A stretch of 64,000 nt of DNA from Kineosphaera limosa NBRC 100340 (GTDB lineage: Bacteria > Actinomycetota > Actinomycetes > Actinomycetales > Dermatophilaceae): assembly GCF_000298215.1 (NCBI RefSeq), contig NZ_BAHD01000035.1, positions 1-64,000 of the forward strand, given 5' to 3'. Position 1 is the stretch's first letter; every line of letters begins with the position of its first letter. Positions 48,795-56,665 of the stretch are shown piece by piece. Made by a program: the position numbers and the translations under genes. Below the pieces are notes generated by a model. The model did no database searches. It saw only the letters and a list, made by a program, of their open reading frames with translations, and was not told the origin of the DNA.

Positions 48795-50534
48795 GTGCCT
48801 AAGAACACCCGGGTCTTCGCTCTACTTGCCGCCGCGGCCATCACCCTTCCTCTCGCCGCCTGCGGCGGCGGCTCGACCAGCGACGCCGGAGGTGGCGGCG
48901 GCACGGCGCAGTCCGGTGAAGCCGGGGGCAAGGGCGGCACGCTGAACTACCTCACCAAGCGCAACGCCGAGCACCTGGACCCCCAGCGCATGTACATCGG
49001 TCGCGACCTGTCGAACATGGGCCGACTCGTCTACCGCAGCCTGGTGCAGTTCCCCGTCACCGAGGACGCCAAGCAGGCCTCCACCCCGGTCCCCGACCTC
49101 GCGACCGACACCGGCAAGTCCGAACAGGGCGGCAAGCAATGGAGCTTCACCCTCAAGGACGGCGTGCGCTGGCAGGACGGCAAAGACGTCACGTGTGATG
49201 ACGTCAAGTACGGCCTCGCGCGCTCGTTCGCCACCGACATCATCACCGGTGGCCCGAACTACGCCCTCGGTCTGCTCGACGTCCCCAAGGGCAGCGACGG
49301 GCTGCCGGCCTACAACGGCCCCTACAAGAAGGCCGGCCAGGCCGACTTCGACAAGGCCGTCACCTGCTCCGGCAAGACGATCACGTACCACTTCAACAAG
49401 CCGTGGCCGGACTTCCCGCTGGCGATCGCCTCCCTGCGGGTGTTCGACCCCTACCGCGCCGACCAGGACAAGGGCGACAAGTCGAACTACGCGGTCTTCG
49501 CCAACGGCCCGTACAAGCTCGACGGCACCTGGCAGAAGGGCTCCGGCGGCACGTTCGTGCGCAACGACCAGTACGACCCGGCGACCGACGGCGTGCGTAA
49601 GGCGCTGCCGGACAAGATCGTCTTCACCGAGGGCCTGACGGACGAGGTCGTCGCGCAGCGCCTCATCTCCGACAGCGGCGACGACAAGAATGCGGTCTCG
49701 GACCGGCGCCTGCCCCCGGCGTTCTACTCCCAGGTGCAGGGCCCGGTCGCGGAGCGCTCGGCCAACCCCGAGTCGCCGTACGTCGACTACCTGCTGCCGA
49801 ACTTCAACCGGATCAAGGACCCGAAGGTCCGCCAGGCACTGTTGCTCGCCACGAACAAGAAGGCCTATCAGGAGGCCAACGGCGGCGACAAGGCGTACGC
49901 CGACGCTCAGTCGATCGTCAACCCCAGCCTCATCGGGTACCACGCCAACCCGGCCTACGGTGGCAACCCGCAGGGCGACCCGGCGGCCGCGAAGGCGTTG
50001 CTCACCGAGGCCGGGGTGCAGATGCCGTACCCGTTGAAGTACACGTACAGCGGCGGCACGCCGACGACCGACAACGCGGCAGCGGCGCTGAAGCAGACGT
50101 GGGACGCGGCCGGCTTCAATACGACGCTGGAGCCGCTGTCGGACACGTACTACGACGTCATTCAGAACCCGGCCAAGGACTCCGACGTCTACTGGGGCGG
50201 CTGGGGCGCGGACTGGCCGTCGATGTCCACGGTCATCCCGGCGCTGTTCGACTCGCGCATCAACCTCACCCCGAAGTCGAACGGGCAGGACTACGGCAAC
50301 TACAAGTCCGATGCCGTCAACAAGCTCTTCGACGAGGCCGCCGCGCAGTCCGATGTGACCGCGCAGGCCGCCAAGCTCGTGGAGGCGGACACGCAGTTGG
50401 GTAAGGACGTCGCCTACATCCCGCTGGGCGTGCAGAAGTTCTACTTCGTGTACGGCTCCAACATCACCGGCTACGTCAACAACCCGGCCGTGAGCATGTA
50501 CCCCGACCTCGGCGCGATCGGCGTCAAGAGCTGA
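48795..50534 (+). CDS. ABC transporter substrate-binding lipoprotein, family 5
   Basis: The 579-residue product has a signal peptide with lipobox LAAC (Cys near residue 22) and a Gly-rich linker. The solute-binding family 5 domain shows LDPQRMYIGRDLSNMGRLVY, SFTLKDGVRWQDGKDVTCDD, FANGPYKLDGTWQ and VYWGGWGADWPSM. The GTG at 48795 has AAAGGAG at good spacing; the open frame upstream is not conserved. It captures peptides or similar ligands for this operon's permeases. Confidence 0.93.
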   Translation: MPKNTRVFALLAAAAITLPLAACGGGSTSDAGGGGGTAQSGEAGGKGGTLNYLTKRNAEHLDPQRMYIGRDLSNMGRLVYRSLVQFPVTEDAKQASTPVPDLATDTGKSEQGGKQWSFTLKDGVRWQDGKDVTCDDVKYGLARSFATDIITGGPNYALGLLDVPKGSDGLPAYNGPYKKAGQADFDKAVTCSGKTITYHFNKPWPDFPLAIASLRVFDPYRADQDKGDKSNYAVFANGPYKLDGTWQKGSGGTFVRNDQYDPATDGVRKALPDKIVFTEGLTDEVVAQRLISDSGDDKNAVSDRRLPPAFYSQVQGPVAERSANPESPYVDYLLPNFNRIKDPKVRQALLLATNKKAYQEANGGDKAYADAQSIVNPSLIGYHANPAYGGNPQGDPAAAKALLTEAGVQMPYPLKYTYSGGTPTTDNAAAALKQTWDAAGFNTTLEPLSDTYYDVIQNPAKDSDVYWGGWGADWPSMSTVIPALFDSRINLTPKSNGQDYGNYKSDAVNKLFDEAAAQSDVTAQAAKLVEADTQLGKDVAYIPLGVQKFYFVYGSNITGYVNNPAVSMYPDLGAIGVKS

Positions 50535-50550
50535 CCAGGTCCCTCGGTCC

Positions 50551-50581
50551 GGCGCCCGGTGGCCACCTGCCACCGGGCGCC
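50551..50581 (+). terminator. Intercistronic hairpin between the binding protein and the DppB-type gene
   Basis: GGCGCCCGGTGGC and its perfect complement enclose a 5-nt loop 17 nt after the binding-protein stop. Such hairpins often raise the amount of binding protein relative to the membrane parts. Confidence 0.6.
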
Positions 50582-50658
50582 GCCGGGCCGCGACGGGCCC
50601 CGACAGGTCCGCGGCTTCGTCCCATCCATCGGCTCGCCATCGTTCGCAGGAGCTGACA

Positions 50659-51672
50659 TTGTTCGCCTTCATCGTGCGCCGGGTTTTCGTCGGCGTCGTC
50701 ATGTTGTTCGTCATGAGCCTCGTGACGTTCCTGCTGTTCTTCGCCTCGCCCGCCGACCCAGCCCGGTTCACGTGCGGCAAGAACTGCTCGCCCGCGCTCA
50801 TCGAGCAGAACCGCAAGGCGCTCGGCTTCGACCAACCGGTCCTCGTGCAATGGGGCAACTTCGTGCGAGGCATCTTCGTCGGGCGCGAGTTTCCCAACGA
50901 TCCCGAGCTCAAGCGCAGCGCGCCGGAGACCATCGCCGAGTGCCCGGCGCCCTGCCTGGGCTATTCGCCGCAGTCGAGCGCGAATGTCACCGACATCCTC
51001 AAACAGAAGATCCCCGTCTCGGCGTCGCTGGCGTTGGCGGCCTTCATCATGTGGATTCTCGGTGGCGTCGGCGGTGGCATCATCGCGGCGTTACGCAAGG
51101 GCAAATTCGCCGACAAGATCATCGTCGGCGCCGCCCTCATCGTGTACGCCTTTCCCACCTTCTTCATCGGGCTGTTCCTGCTGCAGTACGTCGCACTGAA
51201 ATGGCAGCTGACGCCGTATCCGGTGTACACGCCGTTGGCGAGCAACCCCATTGCGTGGGCGCTCGGGTTGTTCCTGCCGGGGTTGACGCTGGCGCTGTTC
51301 TACATGGCCGGCTATGTGCGCCTGACGCGGGCCTTCGTGCTGGAGTCGCTGAGCGAGGACTACCTGCGCACGGCCCGCGCGAAGGGCGTCCCCCGCCGCA
51401 CCATCCTGTTCAAGCACACGATGCGGGCAGCCCTGACGCCGCTGGCGACCATCGCAGGACTCGACCTGGCCAATGTGCTCGGCGGCGCGATCATCACCGA
51501 GAACGTCTTCAACTACGACGGTCTCGGCAAGCTCGCGGTGCAGGCGGCCACGACCTACGACCTGCCGGTCACCGTCGGGATCGTGGTGCTGCTCGCGGCG
51601 TTCGTCATCACCGCCAACATCATCGTCGACGTGCTGTACGCGGTCATCGACCCGCGCGTCAAGGTCTCCTGA
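50659..51672 (+). CDS. Dipeptide/oligopeptide ABC transporter permease, DppB/OppB type
   Basis: The 337-residue membrane protein has six hydrophobic segments. FAFIVRRVFVGVVMLFVMSL opens it and the EAA loop is DYLRTARAKGVPRRTILFKH (about residues 234-253). A Cys-containing periplasmic loop (CGKNCS; CPAPCLG) is larger than in many homologues. It starts at TTG 50659 with GCAGGAG upstream. It forms the channel with the DppC-type protein. Confidence 0.92.
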   Translation: MFAFIVRRVFVGVVMLFVMSLVTFLLFFASPADPARFTCGKNCSPALIEQNRKALGFDQPVLVQWGNFVRGIFVGREFPNDPELKRSAPETIAECPAPCLGYSPQSSANVTDILKQKIPVSASLALAAFIMWILGGVGGGIIAALRKGKFADKIIVGAALIVYAFPTFFIGLFLLQYVALKWQLTPYPVYTPLASNPIAWALGLFLPGLTLALFYMAGYVRLTRAFVLESLSEDYLRTARAKGVPRRTILFKHTMRAALTPLATIAGLDLANVLGGAIITENVFNYDGLGKLAVQAATTYDLPVTVGIVVLLAAFVITANIIVDVLYAVIDPRVKVS

Positions 51673-51682
51673 GGAGGACAGC

Positions 51683-52762
51683 GTGTCATCGATCATGCAA
51701 CGCCGCCGGCAGGCGGAGTCGGCTCGGGCGCACGACGACCGGTCGCACGACGGGCCGCTGCTCGTCGTGGAGGACCTGCGGGTGCACTTTCCCACCGAGG
51801 ACGGGCTCGTCAAATCCGTCGACGGCCTGACTTTCGAGGTCGAGGCCGGCAAGACCCTCGGCATCGTCGGCGAATCGGGGTCGGGCAAGTCGGTGACGAG
51901 CCAGGCGATCATGGGCCTGCACCGCGGCAGCCGCGCGAAGCTGTCGGGGCGCATTCTGCTCGGCGGGCGCGACCTGATGACGATGTCGGAGGCCGACCTG
52001 CGTCGGTTGCGCGGCGAAGAGGTGGCGATGGTCTTTCAAGACCCGCTGTCCTCGCTGCACCCCTACTACACGATCGGCAATCAAATCGCCGAAGGCGTGC
52101 TCGTGCATCACGACATGTCCAAGGCGGCGGCCAAGCAGTTGACGATCGAGATGCTCGACCGGGTGGGCATTCCCCATCCGGCGAAGCGCTTCGATCAGTA
52201 CCCGCACGAATTCTCCGGTGGTATGCGCCAACGCGCGATGATCGCCATGGCGCTCATCAACAATCCGCGGCTCATCATCGCCGACGAACCGACGACGGCA
52301 CTCGACGTCACCGTCCAGGCGCAGATTCTCGACCTGCTCATGGACCTACAGCGCGAGTTCGGGTCGGCGATCATCATCATCACCCACGACCTGGGAGTGG
52401 TCGCCCAGATGGCCGACGACATCCTCGTCATGTACGCAGGGCGCGCGGTCGAGCGGGCCGCGGCGCAGACGCTCTTCTATCAGCCCGAACACCCCTACAC
52501 CTGGGGACTGCTGTCGTCGATGCCCCGCATGGATCAGGAGCGCCAGACGCGGCTGCGCCCGATCCGGGGCAATCCCCCGTCGCTCATCAATGTCCCCACC
52601 GGGTGCGCCTTCAATCCGCGGTGTGACTACGCGTCGACCGACTTGGGTTGCTTTGCCCAAGAGCCGCCGTTCGACGTCGACTCGACCCACCCCGTGCGCT
52701 GTCTCATCCCCGCGCACGAGCGCCGCACGACGTTCCAGGACACGGTGAGGCCACTTCTATGA
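51683..52762 (+). CDS. Oligopeptide/dipeptide ABC transporter ATPase, DppD/OppD type
   Basis: The 359-residue product has Walker A GESGSGKS near residue 65, Q-loop MVFQDPLSSLHP, signature FSGGMRQRAMIAMAL, Walker B LIIADEPTTALDV and the H-loop ITHDLGVVAQ. The C-terminal oligopeptide-transport extension has Cys residues (GCAFNPRC, LGCF) that bind an iron-sulfur cluster in some relatives. GTG at 51683 has GAGGAGG five bases upstream. Its stop overlaps the next start (ATGA). Confidence 0.94.
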   Translation: MSSIMQRRRQAESARAHDDRSHDGPLLVVEDLRVHFPTEDGLVKSVDGLTFEVEAGKTLGIVGESGSGKSVTSQAIMGLHRGSRAKLSGRILLGGRDLMTMSEADLRRLRGEEVAMVFQDPLSSLHPYYTIGNQIAEGVLVHHDMSKAAAKQLTIEMLDRVGIPHPAKRFDQYPHEFSGGMRQRAMIAMALINNPRLIIADEPTTALDVTVQAQILDLLMDLQREFGSAIIIITHDLGVVAQMADDILVMYAGRAVERAAAQTLFYQPEHPYTWGLLSSMPRMDQERQTRLRPIRGNPPSLINVPTGCAFNPRCDYASTDLGCFAQEPPFDVDSTHPVRCLIPAHERRTTFQDTVRPLL

Positions 52763-53787
52763 GCACTCCATCGAATGACGTGCTGTTCGCCGTCGACGAC
52801 CTCAAGAAGCACTTTCCGTTGAAGACCCAAGGCATCATCCGGCGGGCCGCCGACCCGGTCAAGGCGGTCGACGGCATCTCCTTCGCCCTGCACGAGGGGG
52901 AGACGCTGGGCATCGTCGGTGAGTCCGGCTGCGGCAAGTCGACGGCGGGGCGCACGCTGCTGCAGCTCATGCCGCCGACCGCCGGGCGCATCACCTACCG
53001 CGGGGAAGACATCACGGGCGCCAAGGGGTCGCGGCTGCGCGGGCTGCGTACGCAGATGCAGATGATCTTCCAGGACCCCTACGGCTCGCTGAACCCGCGG
53101 CACACGATCGGGACGATCGTCGGGGCACCGTTCGCCATCCAGGGCATCAAGCCGCCCGGCGGCGTGAAGAAGACCGTCGAGGGGCTGCTGGAGCGGGTCG
53201 GGCTCAACCCCGAGCACTACAACCGCTACCCGCACGAGTTCTCCGGCGGGCAGCGCCAACGCATCGGGGTGGCCCGGGCAATCGCGCTGCAGCCGCGGAT
53301 CATCGTGGCCGACGAGCCGGTGTCGGCGCTCGACGTGTCGATCCAGGCGCAGGTCGTCAACCTGCTGGAGGACCTGCAGGACGAGTTCAAGCTGACCTAC
53401 GTGTTCGTCGCGCACGACCTGTCGGTGGTGCGGCACATCGCCGACCGGGTGGCCGTCATGTACCTGGGCAAGATCATGGAGATCGCCGGCCGCGACGAGC
53501 TGTACGAGGCCCCGCAGCACCCCTACACGCAGGCGCTCCTGTCGGCCGTGCCGATCCCCGATCCGCGCAAGGAGGACCGCAAGGAGCGCATTCTGCTGAC
53601 CGGTGATCTGCCCTCGCCGATCAACCCGCCGTCGGGCTGCGTCTTTCACACACGCTGCCCGAAGCTGCGCACCGAGTTGTCGGAGTCGCAAGGGGCGCGC
53701 TGCCGGGGCGAGGTGCCGCTGCAGCGCGAGACCGTGCCCGGGCACGAGGTCGCCTGCCACTTCCCGACGCTGCCGACCGCCGGCTGA
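52759..53787 (+). CDS. Oligopeptide/dipeptide ABC transporter ATPase, DppF/OppF type
   Basis: The 342-residue product has Walker A GESGCGKST, MIFQDPYGSLNPRHTIG, signature FSGGQRQRIGVARAI, IIVADEPVSALDVSIQAQVV and VAHDLSVVRHIADR. The C-terminal Cys-bearing extension (PPSGCVFHTRCP) is present. It pairs with the DppD-type ATPase. A strong terminator follows. Confidence 0.94.
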   Translation: MSTPSNDVLFAVDDLKKHFPLKTQGIIRRAADPVKAVDGISFALHEGETLGIVGESGCGKSTAGRTLLQLMPPTAGRITYRGEDITGAKGSRLRGLRTQMQMIFQDPYGSLNPRHTIGTIVGAPFAIQGIKPPGGVKKTVEGLLERVGLNPEHYNRYPHEFSGGQRQRIGVARAIALQPRIIVADEPVSALDVSIQAQVVNLLEDLQDEFKLTYVFVAHDLSVVRHIADRVAVMYLGKIMEIAGRDELYEAPQHPYTQALLSAVPIPDPRKEDRKERILLTGDLPSPINPPSGCVFHTRCPKLRTELSESQGARCRGEVPLQRETVPGHEVACHFPTLPTAG

Positions 53788-53797
53788 TCGCCGCGAC

Positions 53798-53850
53798 ACA
53801 CGAGACAGGGCGCGCTCCCGGGACCATCGGGGGCGCGCCCTGTCTCGTGT
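53798..53850 (+). terminator. Strong terminator after the ABC importer operon
   Basis: A perfect 18-bp stem (53798-53815 with 53833-53850; ACACGAGACAGGGCGCGC) with a 17-nt loop lies 10 nt after the last stop of the operon. Confidence 0.8.
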
Positions 53851-53893
53851 CCGCGTCGTCTGGCCACGGACCGTCGGGTCTGGTGAGTGGCGG

Positions 53894-54145
53894 CTACGTG
53901 CGCACGGTCGCCCGGGTGCCGCGCCACGGTCGGACGGCGCCGAACGTCACGAAGAAGACGAACTCGTGCATGGTCGTGCGCCAGAAGGTGCCGGCCGGGT
54001 CGCGGTGCGCGCCCGGTCGGCGTTCGGCCCGTGTGGCGACCCGGGTCGGCGCGAGCTCGCGCCCAGGCCGGGTCGCTGTTGCGGTCACGGCCGCCGCCAG
54101 GGACGACGCCTCACGCAGCCCGGCTACCGGAGAATTGACGCTCAT
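53894..54145 (-). CDS. Small hypothetical protein
   Basis: The 83-residue product is basic, with an Ala/Thr/Arg-rich N-terminal half and a C-terminal segment TMHEFVFFVTFGAVRPWRGT that looks ordered. AAAGGGG lies about 10 nt before the ATG. No family is recognised. It lies alone between the importer and rarA on the backbone strand, and could be a false ORF. Confidence 0.45.
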   Translation of the reverse strand: MSVNSPVAGLREASSLAAAVTATATRPGRELAPTRVATRAERRPGAHRDPAGTFWRTTMHEFVFFVTFGAVRPWRGTRATVRT

Positions 54146-54291
54146 CGACTCTCACCCCTTTCTCCCCCCTCAGCGTTTCTTTCCTCAGTGGCAGCATGCT
54201 GGGCCGAGCCCCTGATCAGCGGCATTACCCATCGGCACGGCGTGTCGCAGCGCGGCCTGTCTTGTTGTGCCCCAAGTGATTTCGCGCCCGC

Positions 54292-55725
54292 TCAGCTGCC
54301 GCGCCCGCGCAGGCGGCCGCGTAGCCAGGCCCACCGCTCGACCATCCGGGCCTCGAAGCCGCGCTCCTTGGGGTGGTAGTAGTCGGCGTCGAGCAGGTCA
54401 TCGGGCAGGTACTGCTGGGTGGCGACGGAGTCGGGCTCGTCATGGGCGTAGATGTAGTCCTCGGGCTTGCCGACGGCCCGGGTGGCCGAGCCCGCGGCGC
54501 GGGAGCGCGCGGTGCCGCGCAACGGTGGCGGCACGGCGGCGCCCTTACCGGCGCGCACGTCGGCGATGGCCTGGCCGATCGCCAGGTAGGAGGCGTTCGA
54601 CTTCGGAGCCAGGCAGTTGTGCACCACGGCCTGGGCCAGGATGATGCGCGCCTCGGGCATCCCGATCTGCGCGACCGCGTGCATCGCGGCGACGGCGGTC
54701 TGCAAGGCCGTCGGATCAGCCATCGCGATCTCTTCGCTGGCGGAGATGACGATGCGGCGGGCGATGAACCGCGGGTCCTCCCCCGCCTCCAGCATCCGCG
54801 CCAGGTAGTGCAGGGCTGCGTCGACGTCGGAGCCGCGCATCGATTTGATGAACGCGCTGGCGACGTCGTAGTGCTGACCGCCGGCGCGGTCGTAGCGCAC
54901 GGCGGCCTGGGCGACCGCCTGTTCGGCGTGGGCCAGCTCGATGTCTTGCGGGTCGTCGCGCTCGGGCAGCCCGAGTCCAGCGGCGCGGGCGTCAGCGGCC
55001 ACCCCGGCCGCGGCCTCGAGGGACGTCAGCGCGCGTCGCGCGTCGCCGCCGGCCATCCGCACGAGATGCGCAGTCGCCTGCTCGGTCAGCCGATAGGCGC
55101 CGGCCAGCCCGCGGTCGTCGGTGAGCGCGGCGGTCAGCACGTCGGCGACCTCGTCGTCGGTCAGCGACGTCAGGGTGATGAGCATGGAGCGCGAGAGCAG
55201 CGGCGCGATGATCGAGAAGCTGGGGTTCTCGGTCGTCGCGGCGACGAGGATGACGAGCCGGTTCTCGACGCCGGGCAGCAGCGCGTCCTGCTGGGCCTTG
55301 GAGAAGCGGTGGATCTCGTCGAGGAAGAGCACGGTGGCGCGGCCGTAGAGGTCGCGGTCGCGGGCGGCGGCGTCCATGACCGCCCGCACGTCTTTGACGC
55401 CCGCGGTCACGGCGGACAGTTCGACGAACCGGCGCCCGGCCGCAGTCGCGACGAGGTGCGCGAGTGTCGTCTTACCGGTGCCGGGCGGACCCCAGATGAT
55501 GGCCGACAGCGGCCCGGCGGCCCCACCGGATCCCTCGATGAGGCGCCGCAACGGGCTCCCGGGCCGCAGCACGTCGCGCTGGCCGCGGACCTCCTCGACG
55601 GTGGTGGGCCGCATCCGCACCGCCAGCGGTGGCCGGATGTCGCCCTGCCCGGGCTCGTCGGCGGCGTCACCCCGGGCGTCGTCGGGCCCGCGATCGGCCC
55701 GGGCCGCAGCGAAAAGGTCACTCAC
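54292..55725 (-). CDS. rarA: Replication-associated recombination protein A (RarA/MgsA AAA+ ATPase)
   Basis: RarA is a clamp-loader-like ATPase that acts at stalled forks. The 477-residue product has PLAVRMRPTTVEEVRGQRDV, Walker A WGPPGTGKTTLA near residue 80, Walker B VLFLDEIHRFSKAQQDALLP, sensor 1 ATTENPSFSI, and the C-terminal tetramerisation part ending in PDDLLDADYYHPKERGFEAR. Length is normal. It lies in the usual aspS-rarA-alaS neighbourhood, here spread by insertions. Confidence 0.95.
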   Translation of the reverse strand: MSDLFAAARADRGPDDARGDAADEPGQGDIRPPLAVRMRPTTVEEVRGQRDVLRPGSPLRRLIEGSGGAAGPLSAIIWGPPGTGKTTLAHLVATAAGRRFVELSAVTAGVKDVRAVMDAAARDRDLYGRATVLFLDEIHRFSKAQQDALLPGVENRLVILVAATTENPSFSIIAPLLSRSMLITLTSLTDDEVADVLTAALTDDRGLAGAYRLTEQATAHLVRMAGGDARRALTSLEAAAGVAADARAAGLGLPERDDPQDIELAHAEQAVAQAAVRYDRAGGQHYDVASAFIKSMRGSDVDAALHYLARMLEAGEDPRFIARRIVISASEEIAMADPTALQTAVAAMHAVAQIGMPEARIILAQAVVHNCLAPKSNASYLAIGQAIADVRAGKGAAVPPPLRGTARSRAAGSATRAVGKPEDYIYAHDEPDSVATQQYLPDDLLDADYYHPKERGFEARMVERWAWLRGRLRGRGS

Positions 55726-55795
55726 CCCGTCAGGCTAGACGCCACCCCCGACAAGCCCGCCCGCCTGCGCCGACCGTGGTGTTCCATGCCGTCGC

Positions 55796-55863
55796 CGACG
55801 GTCGCGCTCGCTGCCGAGGCATGCGGTTGCGACCGCGCCCGAAGGCAGGGAGCGCAACGGTCG
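55796..55863 (-). repeat. 68-bp cruciform repeat, copy B (core inverted)
   Basis: 19-nt arms at 55796-55814 and 55845-55863 pair with three mismatches. The 30-nt core matches copies A and C only when read on the opposite strand. It lies between rarA and the truncated acetyltransferase. Confidence 0.85.
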
Positions 55864-55915
55864 GCGAGCAGCACCTCACTGGCGCGGTCGGCTCCGGCCC
55901 GCGGCGGGTGGGCCC

Positions 55916-56665
55916 ATGCCACGATGTGCCGGTGCCGACTCCATCCCCACGCCGTCACCGGTGAGCGCCGGGCACCACGAGACCGACGGTGCGCAGGGTG
56001 CCACGAGACCTGCCCTGCGGCCCTTGGCGTCGCGCGCGCAGTTACTTCAGGCCTGCGGCGGCGACACGTTTGCCCGCCTGGATCCCGGCACGCGCCTGCG
56101 TGGTTGGGCCCTGGACAGGACCGGCGAAGCCACCGCCGGCGAGGGTGCCGTCGCCTACGTGCGCGCCTCGGCGCGGCGGGCACCGAGCCTGACGGCCTGG
56201 GGACCGCGCGTGCTCGAGTTGCTGACCCTGCTGCGCGACAGGGACATCACGCGCCAACACGGCATCACGTCGATCACCGCCCCATACGACGAGCGGGCCG
56301 CGGTGGCGCAACTGTTCGCGTTCGACGGCGGTGGCGACTGGGAGTGGATGTGGACGACGACCGCGCCACCCCGCCAACCCGGCGAAGCCAACCTCGTCTC
56401 GCTCGACGACGTGGCCGACGCCGACCACCTCCGGCCACCGCACGCGACGGTTGCGCCCCCTGCCGGCGGGCGCGGTCGCAACCGCATGCCTCGGCAGGGA
56501 GCGCAACCGTCGGCGAGTGGGCCGGGCGTCAGCGGGCGACGAGGATCGCGGCCTCGGTCGTCGACCAGTCGGCGGAGATCAGGTCCGTCGAGACGTCGCC
56601 GTTACCGGCCAGATCGCGGTGCAGCAGCACTGAGCCGGCAGGGACGCCGCGGGCGATGTCCTTGA
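55916..56665 (+). pseudogene. Truncated GNAT-type acetyltransferase, N-terminal remnant
   Basis: Codons to about 56444 resemble the N-terminal part of actinobacterial GNAT proteins: LLQACGGDTFARLDPG, LTLLRDRDITRQHGITSIT, WEWMWTTTAPP and a start of the SLDDVADADHL helix. In such proteins the acetyl-CoA-binding GNAT domain comes next; here it is missing. The frame instead runs into repeat copy C at 56445 and ends within the opposite-strand gene at 56665, giving Arg/Ser-rich nonsense. The start is ATG 55916 or GTG 55961. Repeat copy B lies just upstream, so the remnant is bracketed by repeats. The family assignment is from memory of motifs and is moderately sure. Confidence 0.6.
56445..56512 (+). 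repeat. 68-bp cruciform repeat, copy C
   Basis: Arms at 56445-56463 and 56494-56512 pair with a single mismatch around a 30-nt core in the same orientation as copy A. It marks the exact point where similarity of the acetyltransferase remnant ends, and it lies 17 nt from the stop of the convergent secreted protein gene. Confidence 0.85.
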
